In this document: positions 45,241 through 58,358 of the stretch, in pieces
Position numbering within the stretch: the stretch's first letter is position 1
Layout: every line of letters starts with the position of its first letter
Assembly (NCBI GenBank): GCA_963555705.1
Contig: OY743172.1
Span: forward strand, 22,009,446 to 22,073,445
Length of the DNA stretch: 64,000 nucleotides
Direction: 5' to 3'
Source: Ligustrum vulgare
Taxonomy: Eukaryota; Streptophyta; Magnoliopsida; Lamiales; Oleaceae
Translations under genes and position numbers: made by a program
The notes under the pieces: generated by a model
Database searches by the model: none
What the model saw: only the letters and a program-made list of their open reading frames with translations
Told to the model about the DNA's origin: nothing

Positions 45241-45509
45241 AGAACACTGGTTACAAATACATTCACATATTATAGAAACTCTAAGTACTTGATTACGATC
45301 ATGATACTACGGGCTAAGAATTTTGCATAACTTGTCATTCTTGCAAAAGTACTTGTAAAGTTATGATCTCGTAAACTTTTAAATAAAGTTATGCACTCGT
45401 GAATATTCTCGTAAAAGAAATGTTATCGTAAAAGTCACACTCTTGTAAACTTGTACAAATTGATTTTTCTTGTATATATCATGAGTTTTGTTTCTATCCA
45501 TCTTTTTAA

Positions 45510-45715
45510 TTTGGCATACTCTCGTGAGATTTGAAAACCTTATTTTTGATAAAAAGTTTCATCTCAACTTGACATGTTCTTGTAAGATTTGGGAACTCTA
45601 GTTCGGGCATAATTTTCGTGATTGGAAACCCTAATTTGGGCAAAAGTCTCATCTCAGCTTGACTTGATCTTGTGAATCTTGGAAACCCTATTTCGGGCAA
45701 AACTTCCATCTTATC
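45510..45715. repeat. 66-bp degenerate tandem repeat
   Basis: Three diverged copies of CATCTCAACTTGAC-TTCTTGTAAGATTTGG-AACCCTA-TTCGGGCA; starts near 45515, 45570 and 45650. Confidence 0.6.
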
Positions 45716-46849
45716 TTGTTACTTGTATTGAGCACTTGGGATAGAAATTGTAATTATGATAAGGGTCCCACAAAAATGATTTGTAAAAGCCTTGCATGAT
45801 TATATGAACTTGATTCGAATATGTGAGATTTTATGGCTCATCTTGATAAAAGAATTTGTTATGTGCATAATGGACTACGATTTCTCCAACGTACCCCGCT
45901 CGTGATTCATGATATTTTGTCATATACTTGGAGCTTGCCTATGATCCTAAAGGCATGGTGGTATATTGATTAATTTTGGTATCTATCTCGGGGTACGAGA
46001 TGGGAATTGTAGGGGACCCATCATGTCATGTATTATAATATAGTATGCATTAGTCAATATTGGAAAATATCTATGATGTGAGGGTCATCGATGATACGGT
46101 ACCTACAATATATCTCAATTATAATTGACTATTACGATACAGATCTGTTGTTTGATCAGCCAGTGATATAAGACATTGCGATCTTGATTTGTTAATTATT
46201 TTGGATATACGGATATTTGGCTCATGTATCGAACTGTATTGCTTTGACTAGTATACAATAAAAGATACTTATCAAAAGGAAAGATTTTGAATTTAAGAAA
46301 TTCCAAATACCTGGAGCTTGTTTTACAAACATGTACATGAATAATGATTGGTAGATGTGACTAGCTTCTAAATTTAGCTTCATAAAAATATTCACACCAC
46401 TATTTTGTTGTAATATCTCAAGAACTTAAGGTATCAGCCGTTAAGTTATGACCTTTTAGATAGAAGTCATCATTCTCTTGAATCTTTCATTTTGTTATTT
46501 GATCTACCTTAGAATGCCTTGGGCTAAAAAGTTAGATGCTTGAAAATTGAATCTTGATAGTGCTATTCTTTACAAAATCAGAGTGCCCAGCGGAAGCGTT
46601 AGTATGCTGTAAGATCTCTTCTCGACGTGACTAGTTAAAAGTCTGAACTTATTTAGTATTTCTTGTAGAAAACACGAGTTCGAAGTATCATTTCTAAAAG
46701 TGTGTGTTCGACTATTATATGTCGAACGTGTCTTTTCTTGTACAAAATATTTTTAAACTCCATCCCATGTATTTTGAATCCTATTTGAGATCTTAAAGAT
46801 ATACTTTATCATTGATCAAATATACAAGGTTTAAAACATTCCATTCGGC

Positions 46850-48721
46850 TAATTTCGAGGACGAAATTCTTTTAAGAGGGGAAGATTGTAACGATCCAAA
46901 AAATCTGATGTCATTTATTATCCATTATGTAGTAATAAAAGTATTTTAGAATTTATGTAGTTATTTTGGAATGAAAAGAAGAAAAACGTGTTTAAACGAA
47001 AGAGAAACGAAAATATTAAATAAAGATAAGTTACATCAAAAACGTATTTAAGTGACCCTTTGTTCGAGACTTTTTATAGTACTCTCAACCTCATTTGATT
47101 ACATGTCATACATGTACGAACAAGTTCTCGAAGTGAACTTCGAGAATATGAAAACGGTTTGTCATTCCGAACAACGGTTAACCCTCGGTGAATTTTTAAA
47201 GTTAAGACGGTAAACGGTTAAATCGAAAACAGTTTTGAGTGGCCTACTTTGAAAAGCCATAACTTTCTCCTCGATTATCCGTTTCTTGCGCCGTAAATTG
47301 TGTGTGAAAGTAATCCCTGAGTACTTCGAAATGATACCAAGAAACCAATATTTCGACTAAGTTTGATACCCAAAATCTTAGCTCAGAAACTGGCCTACGA
47401 AACTGAATTTTGGAAAGTTTAACCATGACGTGGAACCTTAGGCTTCACACGGCTGTATGTAACTCCTCTTAGTCATCTCTAAACTTGTGACACCTCCAGC
47501 CTTGCATGGGTTAAAAACGCCAGCTCCTGCTTCCTTCTATCCTGGGAAGATAAGAACTAAATCAATTCCTTAGTGGCAAAGAAAAGATCAAGTCAGCTAA
47601 GGAAGGATTCAAGTGAGGCGTTGCCTTGATTTAATACGGCGTTGCCTTATTTTTAGTATAAATACCACCAATTTGAACTGAAATCATACATCAAAAATAA
47701 GCCAAGAAATAGTGGGAAATAATGGTTCTTCTTTCCTCCATAAATTATAGAGCTTTTGTTAGAATTATGTTGGAGTATTTTTAGGATCAAGGCTTGTTAA
47801 CTTGATAACATGTTCTTGATATCCTAAATGAAATTCTACACGATCAAAATAATAGTTCTTTCCTTCCAAAATTCTAGTTCAAAGTGCGAACGAAGGTTTA
47901 ATTGTTCTTGATATCATAAATGAAATTCTACTCGATCAAAATAATAGTTCTTTCCTTCCAAAATTCTAGTTCAAAGTGCGAATGAAGGTTTGATTTTTGT
48001 TAGGATTAAGACATGTTAAATGCAATAACATGATCTTGATGTCCTAATTAATATTCTGCTTGTTCAAAATACATTAAACTCGTGAGAAATCCTAGAAATC
48101 AGAATTGACAGTGTTGAAACTGACTACAAGTATCGATAATGTATTCATGACTTATCGATACATCAATAAGTAGAAAGTATAGAACCTCGTTTAAGCACTT
48201 CTGGACTAAGGTGAGTGGAATATGTTTATTTTTCTACTTGATTACGGGATCTCGTTATAATTACATATAATAGTTATGTTATCATTGAACTTGTCGTCAT
48301 ATTATTGTAATCTTATTATCATCTTGATACCAGATACGAATTATGTTATAAGTGCCCCATATATAAAGTAATTATAGATTGATCTTGACTTGACTTGATC
48401 TTAACTTGACCTAACTTAAATAAAGAGATCCGTCGGAGTAGTTATCTTGAATAATATGAAATAAGATTTGGGTAATCGTACGCTCTGCAGTGCACCTTCA
48501 TGGTGAACCTTTGCATCAGAAAACTATCTACTAACCTAACTTAACTTATCTATATGCAACTCTCGAATATGTGAACTTGTCTCACTTGAATATTATCTTG
48601 ATCTTGAATATGTAAAATTAATTTGTCTATGAGTAATAACTGAACTTTTCTGGAATTAACTTGGCTTGACTGGACTTGTACTTAAATGATACTTCATGAT
48701 GTGCTTTCATTACACATGACA
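46850..48721 (+). mobile_element. 3' end of a Ty3/gypsy-type element with its LTR
   Basis: TTTCGAGGACGAAATTC then AAGAGGGGAAGAT (polypurine tract) leads into TGTAACGATCC at 46888, the usual junction of plant chromovirus-type internal sequence with the 3' LTR. The LTR right end was not located with confidence; it lies before the gag remnant at 48722. No matching 5' LTR was found to the left, so the element is truncated or non-autonomous. Confidence 0.5.
47813..47996. repeat. 92-bp tandem duplication inside the LTR
   Basis: Two near-identical copies of TTCTTGATATC-TAAATGAAATTCTAC-CGATCAAAATAATAG..., starting at 47813 and 47905. Confidence 0.9.
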
Positions 48722-48737
48722 TTAAAAGAATTTAGCA

Positions 48738-50237
48738 TTAACTGCTAAATTGGATGCTTTGACAAAGAAAATCGACAGTATGGGTGTACAGCCAGTTAAT
48801 TCAGTCCAAACAGCTCTTTGTGATTTTTGTTTTGAAAATCACGCTGTGAATTTCTGTCCCATGCAGCAGAATCAACCAAATCCAGAACAAGTCAACTTCG
48901 TGGGAAACAGGCAGCAGAGTGGTCCTTGTTCACAAACTTACAACCCAAAATGGAAGAAACACCCAAATTTTTCTTGGTCTAGTAATCAGAATGTTCAGCA
49001 CCCACCTGGATTTGAACAACAACAACAATCTCAGAAAACCATGGCCAAGAACATGGAAATGTTGATTCAGCTAGTCAAAAGTCAGAATGGTGAAATGTTG
49101 AATCAAGCGGCAGAAATAAAGAACTTGAAGAAACATATGGGGGAGTTGGCAACTAGCAGAGCAGACAGGTAGCTAGGGCAGTTACCGAGTAACACTGAAA
49201 CGAACCCTCGTAAACATGTGAATGCGATAACAACAAGGAGTGAGGTTCAATTATTTGAAGTAACTGTAGAAGAGTATGAAAAGAAGAGGAATGAGAAACA
49301 AATTGGGGTGGAAGAATAGCAGAGTGAGAAAGAACAGGAGTCGACTAAAGAAGCTCAAATCGTTGAAGAAGAAGTTTGAGTTAGACCTCCAGTCAAGGCT
49401 TATGTGCCTCCCATCCTATATCCACAAAGACAAAGGAAGCATCAGTTGGAACAACAGTTTTTTAAATTCTTGGAATTTTTTAATAAACTGCATATCAATA
49501 TCCCGTTTGCTGAAGCTCTGGCTCAAATGACACTCTACCTAAAATTCATGAAAGAGTTGCTGTAAAATAAAAGAAAGTTTGTAGATTTTGAAACAGTGGC
49601 TCTCAGTGAAGAATGTAGTGCCATCTTGTAGAAAAAGTTACCACAAAAGCTAAAAGATCCAAGGAGTTTCTCTATCCCTTGTACTATTGGTAACTTTAGC
49701 TTCGATAATGTCTTATGTGATTTAGGGGCTAGTGTTAATTTGATGCATTTATTTGTGTATAGGAAATTTGGTTTGGGGGAGCCTAAACCAACCAATATCA
49801 CACTGAAGCTAGCAAACAGATCAATTCAATATCCATATGGGATATTTGAGAATGTGATAGTGAAAGTGGGAAAATTCTTCTTCCCAGTCGACTTTGTGAT
49901 TCTGGATATGGAAGAGGACACTCAAATGTCTGTCATCTTTGGAAGACCATTTGTTGCTACTGGAAGATCCCTAATAGACATTGAAAAGGGAGAAATAATT
50001 TTTAGGGTCAAGAAGGAACAAGTTACTTTCAGCATCAAGCCAAGACAAGATCTTGAAGTTCAAACTGAAAGCTGCTTTAAAGTGGAGGAAGAGGTCAAGA
50101 AATCAGGAGGAAAGTTGAAGCATGGGAGTAAGTTGGAGGAGGCTCTAATCACAAAACATGAGTTTGTGCAGGAAAAAAATGGATGGAGGGACAAAAAGGA
50201 AAAAATGTCTAACATCCCCCAACCAATAGCTAAATAG
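48738..50237 (+). pseudogene. gag C-terminus and protease of Athila-2
   Basis: A C-x2-C-x3-H-x4-C knuckle (CDFCFENHAVNFC) is at residues 24-36 of the frame from 48750. It is followed by a Gln/Asn-rich stretch, a helical segment (MEMLIQLVKSQNGEML) and, after stops at 49170, 49317 and 49637, the protease active site CDLGASVNL at 49716-49742. The protease then stays open to 50237 with LKLANRS, PVDFVILDM and VIFGRPFVATGRSLID. Typical Athila gag-pro content with the D-L-G-A-S active site. The frame ends before any RT. Confidence 0.75.
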
Positions 50238-50240
50238 GAG

Positions 50241-53200
50241 GCCTTGGATTTCAAAAAAGTGAGAAAATGGGTAGAAAACTGCAAGGCGGGGAATTGCAAA
50301 ATGTGCAAGGCTTTGAAGTCCTCTTTCAAGCCTCCATGATTTGGGAATGCAAAAAGTCGAGCTTTAGACTTAAAACAGAACGCTTGTTGGGAGGCAACCC
50401 AACATTTCTTCCCTTTTATTTATTAGGCTTACTTTTTTTATTTCATGGTTTAATTATATATATATATATATGCATGATAAGTAACTTGTTTGAGTGTGTT
50501 GCATGTTATGACAATTTTATACGTTAGTTTATTGTTGCATATTTAGGTATGTTTTTTATTTCGCATATTTTAATAGGCTAGGATTTTTAATAGTCATCCC
50601 AACTCACACACACATTAGTTTAGTTCATGAATATAATGTATAGGAAATATTGTCATAAATCATGAAATGATAAGGGGGTTAAAAACGAGGTTGAAACTCA
50701 AAAGAGGATTATAAATCACTTCTGCCGGAATTACTGCGCGATCACGCAGTAGCATTCTCGCTCGATTGTGCGAATGTAATTTTTATAGAAATTGATATAG
50801 AATTTCACCACGTGATCATTGGCACTATATCCATGTGATCGTGTAGCTGTACTGGGACCAAACTAGGCAGTTTTTATGCTATTCTTCATTCTTTCAATTT
50901 TAAACCTCATAAACTCATTTTTTTTTCCTCCCCAAGTCACCCCAAACATGATCTTACATTATTTGTTCATGCCATAAACATTTAGAAGTATCAAATACCT
51001 TGCTATTAACACTTCCAAATCAAGTAAAAGGTATGAGTTCCTCTCCTCTTTCAAAGTTTGTGACAAATTGTTAACCTTTTTATAATTTTGTGATTATTGA
51101 ATCAATGAGAATTGGAGTATGGGGTTAGGATAGTTGTTAAAGAATGTGAATTGTGCTTTAATGGATTAAAATTTGGGGTCAGCCATGTTTCCAAATGTAT
51201 GCATATTCTTTGATTTTTGTAATGCACATGAAGTGTTTGATGATATGCCACAATGAGAATTTTGTGCAAATTTGAGAAAATTTTCCAAGCATTTATCTTC
51301 ATGACATGTTTATCATTGATTGTATATGTTTAGTTCATGAGTTAGTTCACTACATCACAAAAAAATCATGAAAACCATTTGTACATCATGGCAACCCCAA
51401 TGCAAGGCTACTGCGGCCGTTGCAAGTCCACTGTAGGCCATTGCAGCTGAAAACTGAGTCATGTCACCTACTTTTCCATAATTTTTTATGACTCTATTGA
51501 TCTTCAAATGAGCTGAATTTTTAATATGTTGTTGACTATGCTGTGAACTTTAAATATCAAAAGATGGCTGGGGAAAATTTGTGTTTTTCTAGGCGATGTC
51601 AAGGCTTGAATATGTGTGGTCGACCATTTTTGAAAATTCAAAATTTTGCTTTGACTTTACTTTGTGGGTGTGGTATTGAACTTCCTTTGTTTCTTATTGG
51701 TGTTTGTGATATCTAATGTTACTTATCTCTTGTTTGCAAGGTAAACACCTTAAACTAAGTCGAACAAAGTAAGAATATGGTCAAATTCATTCAAATGCAT
51801 TGCTAATGGAAGCTTCAAGGCTACAAAACATCTCCATTGCACCTGGGAAGTTCTCATTCTCTCTCCTTTGTCTTGTTTTACATTTATGAATATTTTTGAC
51901 AAACATTGAAGGCAATGTATCTTTCTAGTATGGGGGTGGAGAATCTCATTACTTCCATATTCATGCTTTTCATTTTATGTTTTCATTCAATTTTTTTGGA
52001 ACCAAAAAAAAAAAAAAATTGAAAATTTGTGTTGATTTATTTATTGCCTAGGATGTAGTTTGGATCAAATCTTGTTTTAGTTTGGATTTGGACAACATAA
52101 AAACATGAACTTCTTTTGAACTAGTTATGACTTGCTAGATTTCATATTCATTGTGCACATAGCCATTGTTAGATTATTATTACTTGTGTGGGGATTTGTT
52201 TAACACTTGTGAGGCAAGTTTTTTGCACATTGAACTTAGGTATGACTTGTTAATCCCTTAACTTAGATCAAAAGACATCCGTCTCTAAATTAGAACCAAA
52301 TATGCTCAAAAAGCAAGTTTGGGGGTGGAATGGTTAGAATATACATGTATTGATAGGTTGGAGGTCTGTGATTTTTGGTTTTGCAATTTAGTCAAAGCAG
52401 TTTGGTCAACGGGCATAAACTATATCCAGCATAAAAATAGTAAAATGCTAAAGGTCTTATTCTACTCTCCAAATGCCTTTTTGACTTGAGTAAGTAAGCT
52501 TTAAGGGTCTTTCAAACCTGGTACCCTAAACTCAACTGAGTTGGAAGCCATCAGCCCAAAGCTCATTACAGGGGTCAATTAGAAAGCAAGTACGGAGAGT
52601 GGACTTACACATAAGACGCTAAACATCTTTAACTTTTCTGTTTAAGCCTTTATGACTCAGGTAATTAAGTCTAAGGGGGGGTTCTCTGAAGCTAGTACCC
52701 TAAAGTCGTCTGACTTGGAAGTTACCGACCTTAAACTCGTTACATGGGTCATATAGAAAGCAAGTATGAAAAGTTCTGCACAAATTGGGGATTGCTTACT
52801 TTTGACTTGTTGTGCATGCATATTTCTAATCTTGACTTTCTTGTGCGGAAAAAGCAAAGAAAATATTTAAAAACCACTATAGACAAACCAGGGATGTGAG
52901 AGAAAAGCAGTAAGTCGTGATCATCCATGAAAGATGCAAGGAAAATCACTAGATTTTATTAGGATGACCGCATGGCATTTCAGGCTTGATTGTGCATAAC
53001 AAGTTACACAGTGTTAAGTAGATCCTTTGCATGAGTAGGAGTTTGACTTTGGCTATTTATATACACACTTGAAAATCTGGCACGAGATAACTAGAAATAA
53101 TTTTTCTATGTTGTTCAGAACTCTTGCTGATAGTATAAATTGATTTGGACTATTGAGGCATATGGTAAACATGTAGACACAAAAAAAATATTATACATTG

Positions 53201-53267
53201 TTATTTTAATTATTAGTTTTATTTTACATTGTTCGAGAATGAACAATAGTTCTAGTTTGGGGGTATT
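50241..53267 (+). other. non-coding internal region of Athila-2
   Basis: It begins with a GGGAGGCAACCC hairpin motif (50388-50399) just after pro, as in Athila-1. About 3 kb follow without a believable frame. A duplicated, diverged block (ACTTGAGTAAGTAAGC... and GACTCAGGTAATTAAG...) occupies about 52480-52760. A short (AT)n run lies at 50456-50470. Confidence 0.6.
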
Positions 53268-53282
53268 TGATAAGTGTATGTT

Positions 53283-53472
53283 CACTACAAGAAAAATGGC
53301 CTTTTGCAATATGCAAACGGCAACATTCGCTAATTGCATGTTGCTAAAAGGGGTCTACCGCAACATTCAGTGGTTGCATGTTGTCATTAGTTGATTTATG
53401 TGACATTTAGCAACATTCAGCAAGTGAATGTTGCCAATTATAGCCTTTTGCAACGTTTATTGCGCGTCCATT
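53283..53472 (+). mobile_element. CACTA (En/Spm) 5' end fragment
   Basis: CACTACAAGAAAAATGGCC is a classic plant CACTA terminus. Repeated subterminal words GCAACATTCA/TTGCATGTTGC follow within 180 bases. The element is cut by the non-coding LTR element at 53473. The other end is not in the window. Confidence 0.75.
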
Positions 53473-54362
53473 TGAAATCTTCAGAATTATGATAGAAGAA
53501 CACCAAAAATGGAATGAAATGGAAAGCTTAAACACGTGAAAACACGTTGTCCTAAAAGTACATTTGTAACGCCCGGAGTTCCGAGGAGCGGGGAAACGTC
53601 ACTTTTCTAAATTTTTGAATAAACTTTATTGCGGAAAATGACTAAATATTAAATATCACATTTATTGAATAAAAATTTAGCGATAATTCAGATGGAATAA
53701 GTTAATTCGTACAAATTTATAAAAATGACAATTCTTGATAAAATGAAATAATTATTTCAAAGTTCATGACTTTAAAAAAATATCAATTTGTAATTTACCG
53801 TCATTGCCCATCACTCGCCACCGTCTCTGAAATCTGCAAAAATTTGTTAAAACAACGGGTTGAACATTTCAAAATGAAATACTCAGTAAACTCATCGCCA
53901 ATAATTTATCTACAAGATAATTGAACAAGTAATTATGCAAATAATGTAGTGATATTCTTTTCTTATTCATAGGCATCACATAGTGAATGCAAATGAACAC
54001 ATTCTTTTCTTTTCTTGGCTAGCAGATAAGTTATGACAATGCATAACATAAATTCTCAAATTTATCTCAAAAGAGATATTCTTTTCTTGTCTTATCTCAT
54101 ACGAGATATTCTTTTCTTTTCTCATGCAATTAAGCATAAAATCACACAAATCCACATAACACATGCAATTATAATATAAATCAATTAGTGGGGGCGAGTC
54201 TACCTTAAACTTAACGAGTGTGGTTGAGCGAGAATGACTTCAATCTTTCAAATCTCTGTATGCCTCGTCTAGCCAATAAGTTAAATTAGTCTTTAGAAAT
54301 TTATAGTTTAAAAATGATAAATTACAATCTGAAGACTGAAATTGATGATTTGAAAGTCGATG

Positions 54363-54510
54363 GACTAAAATGAATACTTTGAAAGTTGGGGGACTAAAAT
54401 GAATACTTTGAAAGTTGTGGGACTAAAATGAATACTTTTGAAAGTTGAGGGACTAAAATGAATGCTTTGAAAGTTGAGGGACTAAAATGAATACTTTTGA
54501 AAGTTGAGTT
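54363..54510. repeat. 31-bp tandem repeat in the solo LTR
   Basis: About five copies of GGACTAAAATGAATACTTTGAAAGTTG. Confidence 0.9.
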
Positions 54511-54596
54511 GAAACTCAAAACGAATATTAAACTATAGGGCTGAAATAATGATTTTAAAATTAAAAGGACTGATTTGAAACATTTTAAAACTTGGG

Positions 54597-54600
<4 letters not shown>

Positions 54601-54678
<78 letters not shown>
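54601..54678. repeat. (TA)n microsatellite
   Basis: About 39 TA units. The open frame across it is an artefact. Confidence 0.97.
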
Positions 54679-54680
<2 letters not shown>

Positions 54681-56194
54681 TTTTTAAATCAATATGGACA
54701 AAATTAAAAGACTTTAAAATATGTGGGCTTAAATGATAACTTTTGAAATTTAGGGCTGAAGATATATCTTTTTAAATCAATAAGGACTAAAATAAATAAC
54801 TTTTAAAATATGGGCTGAACTTAAAACATTTTGAATATTTAAGGGCTGACTTAAAGAAAATCTAAAATTTTCAGGTTTAAGAATAATAACTTTTGAAATT
54901 TTAAAGTAGGATTTAAAATATTTAAAATTTTAGGGACTGATCTTTAAAACCTAATAAGACTAGGGACTGATTTGCAATATTTTAAAGCTTGGGGCTTAAA
55001 ATCAAATGAATTAAATCTACCTGGACTTAAATAAAATGTATCATAACTCTTGGGACTAAAATAATAACTTTTTAAATCGGGGACCAAAATGTAACTTTTG
55101 AAACTAAAATATATAACATATATCATATAATAATCCCTTATCATTCATTCCATCTGAAAATTTTTCGTGAGCAGAGAGTAGGGAGAAATGCTGCGACACT
55201 ACTTTCGCCGTTGCTGGTCCGATCTCCGGTGTTCAGCGGTTAGGATAATTAACTAAAAATTAGATTAAATTCGATTAGGCAATATATTTAAAACTGATAT
55301 ATCTTGGACTAAAAATAAATTTGAGAATAAATAAATTTTGAGATAAAATTGAATTTTGTATTTGGACTTAAAATAATTTAATAAGGAAAATTGAGATATT
55401 TTTACTAAATTTGGAATTTAAAATGATTTTTTTTTTTGAAAATAATACTTTGAATAAATAATTAAAATAATATAATTTTAGAAATTCGAAATTTAATCAA
55501 AATCGAATGAACTCGATATTTCTCGACTCGGCTAGAAGAACGCGTCGCGACGTTAACGTAAAAAAAATGGGTGAGGTAGCAGCGGCACGATTTTCTAAAT
55601 TTTAAAATAATTATTAAATACGTAAAAATTCTTGGTCGCTACAATATTTGCCCCCTCTCGGTCGAGATACTAAAGGGTTTGATAGCAAATGGCTTTAGCT
55701 AATTAATCAAGCCTACAAACCATGTATTCATCTAGCACAAAGAATACATGGAAGATGAATAAGAACAAATAAGAAATTGAGTTGAATCTCTTTGATTTAG
55801 AATCAACACTTTTTATGAATATGTCATTGAATTATATTTCTCTTTATCAACACCTCTATTTATAGACATGGTAGTTACATCCATGAATGGGTGCAAAGAA
55901 TAAGGGAAAAGGTGCCCAAACATGCCAAAATGTGCCAAAAATCAAACAACACAACGGTCAAAAAATTTAACCATGCGACCGCGCGGTTCAATCATCGCGG
56001 GGTCGCACAGTTATAACATTTAATACACGTCAAAATTTGACGTGTGACCGCGCGATTTTTCAGTAGGCGCTACCTTTATTTTCTCATTTGTTTTCATGTT
56101 GATATAGATCCAAAATAATTCTTTAATCCATTTACATGGATTCTTTCTTTCATAATTAATATTTGAACAACACATTGGAATTAAAATTTCAACA

Positions 56195-57720
56195 ATCCCC
56201 CACTTGTTCAAATATTCGCGAACAACTCAATTTAAAATGGTAGTATGCATAAAATAAGGTATCTTTCGATTTGAACCTTACTTTAATGTAAACATCGCAA
56301 AGTATTATCGAAATTCAGGGTAGTTGTAGCTTTGAACCCGTTATTCCATGTGACAATACCGACAACATCACACACACAATACTCAAGTTCTTTTATTCCA
56401 CACAAATCTTGCTTTAGCGAGTTAATGGCCTTGCGCTCATCCGATTCGTGAACTTTTCAGAAAGTAACTCCAAACTTTCCTTGAAGCGGCAACACTTCTA
56501 AGTTCATATAGGTGAAGTTCTTCCAGTACCTTTGTTACATTTAGAGATACTTGTCATACCGAACTTCATTAAGAGTTTTAAAAACTCAACCCTCAAACTG
56601 TAACAACCAACACTTTTAATCTAGAATGAGGTATGTTTTGATAAAGTGTTGAAACTATCCACTTATCGAATGACTTGTTGTTACCCTTTAAACCCGTGAA
56701 TTACTCATTTCGTAATGATATGTAGGGTTTCCGTCATTGGCGGATCTTTTATAAAGGATTTTCACCTCATCCTACTCGATTATGTTCTTATGATTTTACA
56801 TAAGATATAAAGTCAAGTTTTAGCTTAACTTTTCACAAGGCATTGAATCACTCTTTGATTTAATTTTATATGTTTATGTCTAGACTTCCTTTCAATATGT
56901 ATGTGATCACTTCACAATTATTTGACAACACTTGTCAAATATTTCGCAATATTTTATAGTCTATTTTGTGCAATTTATAGACTTCAAAATAATATTTCGC
57001 AATATTTTATAGTCTATTTCGCAATACATAATTCGTAATTTTATAATATGCATCAAATATGACATAATAGTAAATTTACAAACATCATGCAAATTCGATG
57101 GATTTCTTGTCATAATTAAGATTTGATTTTAAACAAACAAGAGTTAGACACGTTCAAAGTTGAACCAACTTTACAGAATGCTAATACATAACAAATTCAG
57201 CATTATCTGTACCCCTATTGGCACCTGTTCATTCAAAATGTTAACCAGATTTCATAATCTCAATTTTCATGTAGTTTACAAACCAAATAAATCTTATTAA
57301 GATAATACGCATGGCATGTCATCAACCAACTGTCATCTTTTAAAATTTGGAGAAGATGGGCCAAGTAATCATCATAACAGAAAGACACAATCTCTCATTT
57401 TTAAAATGGAAAGACAAGACCTTTCATTTAATAGTAACATGCATCTTCATGTTTTCATGTATGGTGGATTTAGAACGCAGTAAAATGATTCATTTTCAAT
57501 TTTCCGTGTCATTCCATTAAGTCTATATTTATGAAAATCATAATAACATTTCGCTATTGGTTTTGGTAGTATCATTATTCGAGATTCAATAACAATTTCG
57601 ACTCCATCAATCAAACTGTACTTTTAGATTGTTAATAAAATGGCTACCTCAAGAGGTTGGAGACGAAATCATCGTTTACTGAATGAAAAATCACGAACCA
57701 ATCACATTTAAACATCCACT
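56195..57720 (-). other. internal region of the non-coding LTR element, copy BC
   Basis: No protein-coding frame. A small duplication of AATATTTCGCAATATTTTATAG marks the deletion point near 57000. Confidence 0.7.
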
Positions 57721-58358
57721 TGAAATCTTCAGAATTATGATAGAAGAACACAAAAAATGGAATGAAATGGAAGGCTTAAACACGTGAAAACACGTTGTCC
57801 TAAAAGTACAATTGCCCACTCTCGATCGAGATACTAAGGGGTTTGATAACAAATGACTTTAGCGGATTGGTCAAGCCTACAAACCATGTAGTCATCTAGC
57901 ACAAAGAATACATGGAAGAGGAATAAGAACAAATAAGAAATTGAGTTGAATCTCTTTGATTTTGGATCAACACTTGTTATAAATATGTCATTGATTTGTA
58001 TTTCTCTTTATCAACACCTCTATTTATAGACATGGAAGTTACATCCATGAATGGGTGCAAATAACAAGTGAAATGGTGCCTAAACATGCTAAAAGGTGCC
58101 AAAAATCAAACAACACAATGGTCAAAAAACTTAACCGTGCGACCGCGCGGTTCAATCATTGCGCAGTCGCGCAGTTATAACATTTAATACACGTCAAAAT
58201 TTGACGTGTGACCGCACAGTTTTCCAGTAGGCGCCACCTTTATTTTTTCACTTGTTTTCATGTTCATATAGATCCAAAATAATTCTTTAATCCCTTTACA
58301 TGGATTCTTCCTTTCATAATCAATACTTGAACAATACATTATAACTAAAATTCCAACA
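57721..58358 (-). repeat. 5' LTR of the non-coding LTR element, copy C
   Basis: 638 bp, near-identical to 33328-33965. On the minus strand a TATAAATA-type promoter lies at about 58021-58028. Confidence 0.8.

Larger units (their letters stand above)
43943..46849. other. EPRV-2 leader remnant and AT-rich non-coding DNA
   Basis: About 150 bases after the primer site may be viral leader. The rest has no coding frame. It holds a GC-rich patch of CCTAGGCG/CGCCTAG words (45085-45240) and a 66-bp degenerate tandem repeat (45510-45715). The stretch 44990-46849 may be the internal region of the LTR element whose 3' LTR begins at 46888. Confidence 0.4.
48722..53282 (+). mobile_element. Athila-2: Athila-like gag-pro element, truncated both sides
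   Basis: Gag and protease remnants (48738-50237) are followed by about 3 kb of non-coding sequence that ends in a polypurine tract (GTTTGGGGGTAT) and the first bases of an LTR, TGATAAGTG, at 53268. The same LTR start and the same GAACAATAGTT-type lead-in are found in Athila-1. The LTR is cut after 15 bases by a CACTA end. The 5' LTR and N-terminal gag are missing. RT and integrase are absent, as in Athila-1. Confidence 0.75.
53565..55643 (+). mobile_element. solo LTR of a Ty3/gypsy element, 2,079 bp
   Basis: TGTAACGCCCGGAG...GGTCGCTACA is flanked by ACATT (53560-53564) and ATATT (55644-55648), a 5-bp target duplication with one later change. Removing it and one duplication gives exactly 638 bp for the host LTR, equal to the two other copies, which confirms both boundaries. 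The TGTAACGCCC start is common in plant chromovirus LTRs. No internal region remains, so LTR-LTR recombination is inferred. It contains a 31-bp repeat (54363-54510) and a (TA)n tract (54601-54678). Confidence 0.85.
53473..58358 (-). mobile_element. non-coding LTR element (LARD-like), copy BC
   Basis: Two 638-bp LTRs flank about 1.5 kb of internal sequence. The left LTR is split by a solo LTR. Next to the left LTR is a polypurine tract (minus strand AAGTGGGGGAT), which sets the minus orientation. I found no standard primer site beside the right LTR. Relative to copy A the internal region lacks about 1.08 kb at 57003-57020. No coding frame. The flanks differ (CACTA left, EPRV-3 right), so this is not a clean insertion. 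Confidence 0.75.

Noticed and set aside
49276..49530. 84-codon Lys-rich plus-strand frame
   Set aside because: Out of frame with the Athila-2 gag-pro reading; produced by a Lys/Glu-rich gag segment.
54394..54681. 95-codon frame of alternating Ile and Tyr
   Set aside because: Translation of the (TA)n microsatellite and adjoining 31-bp repeat.
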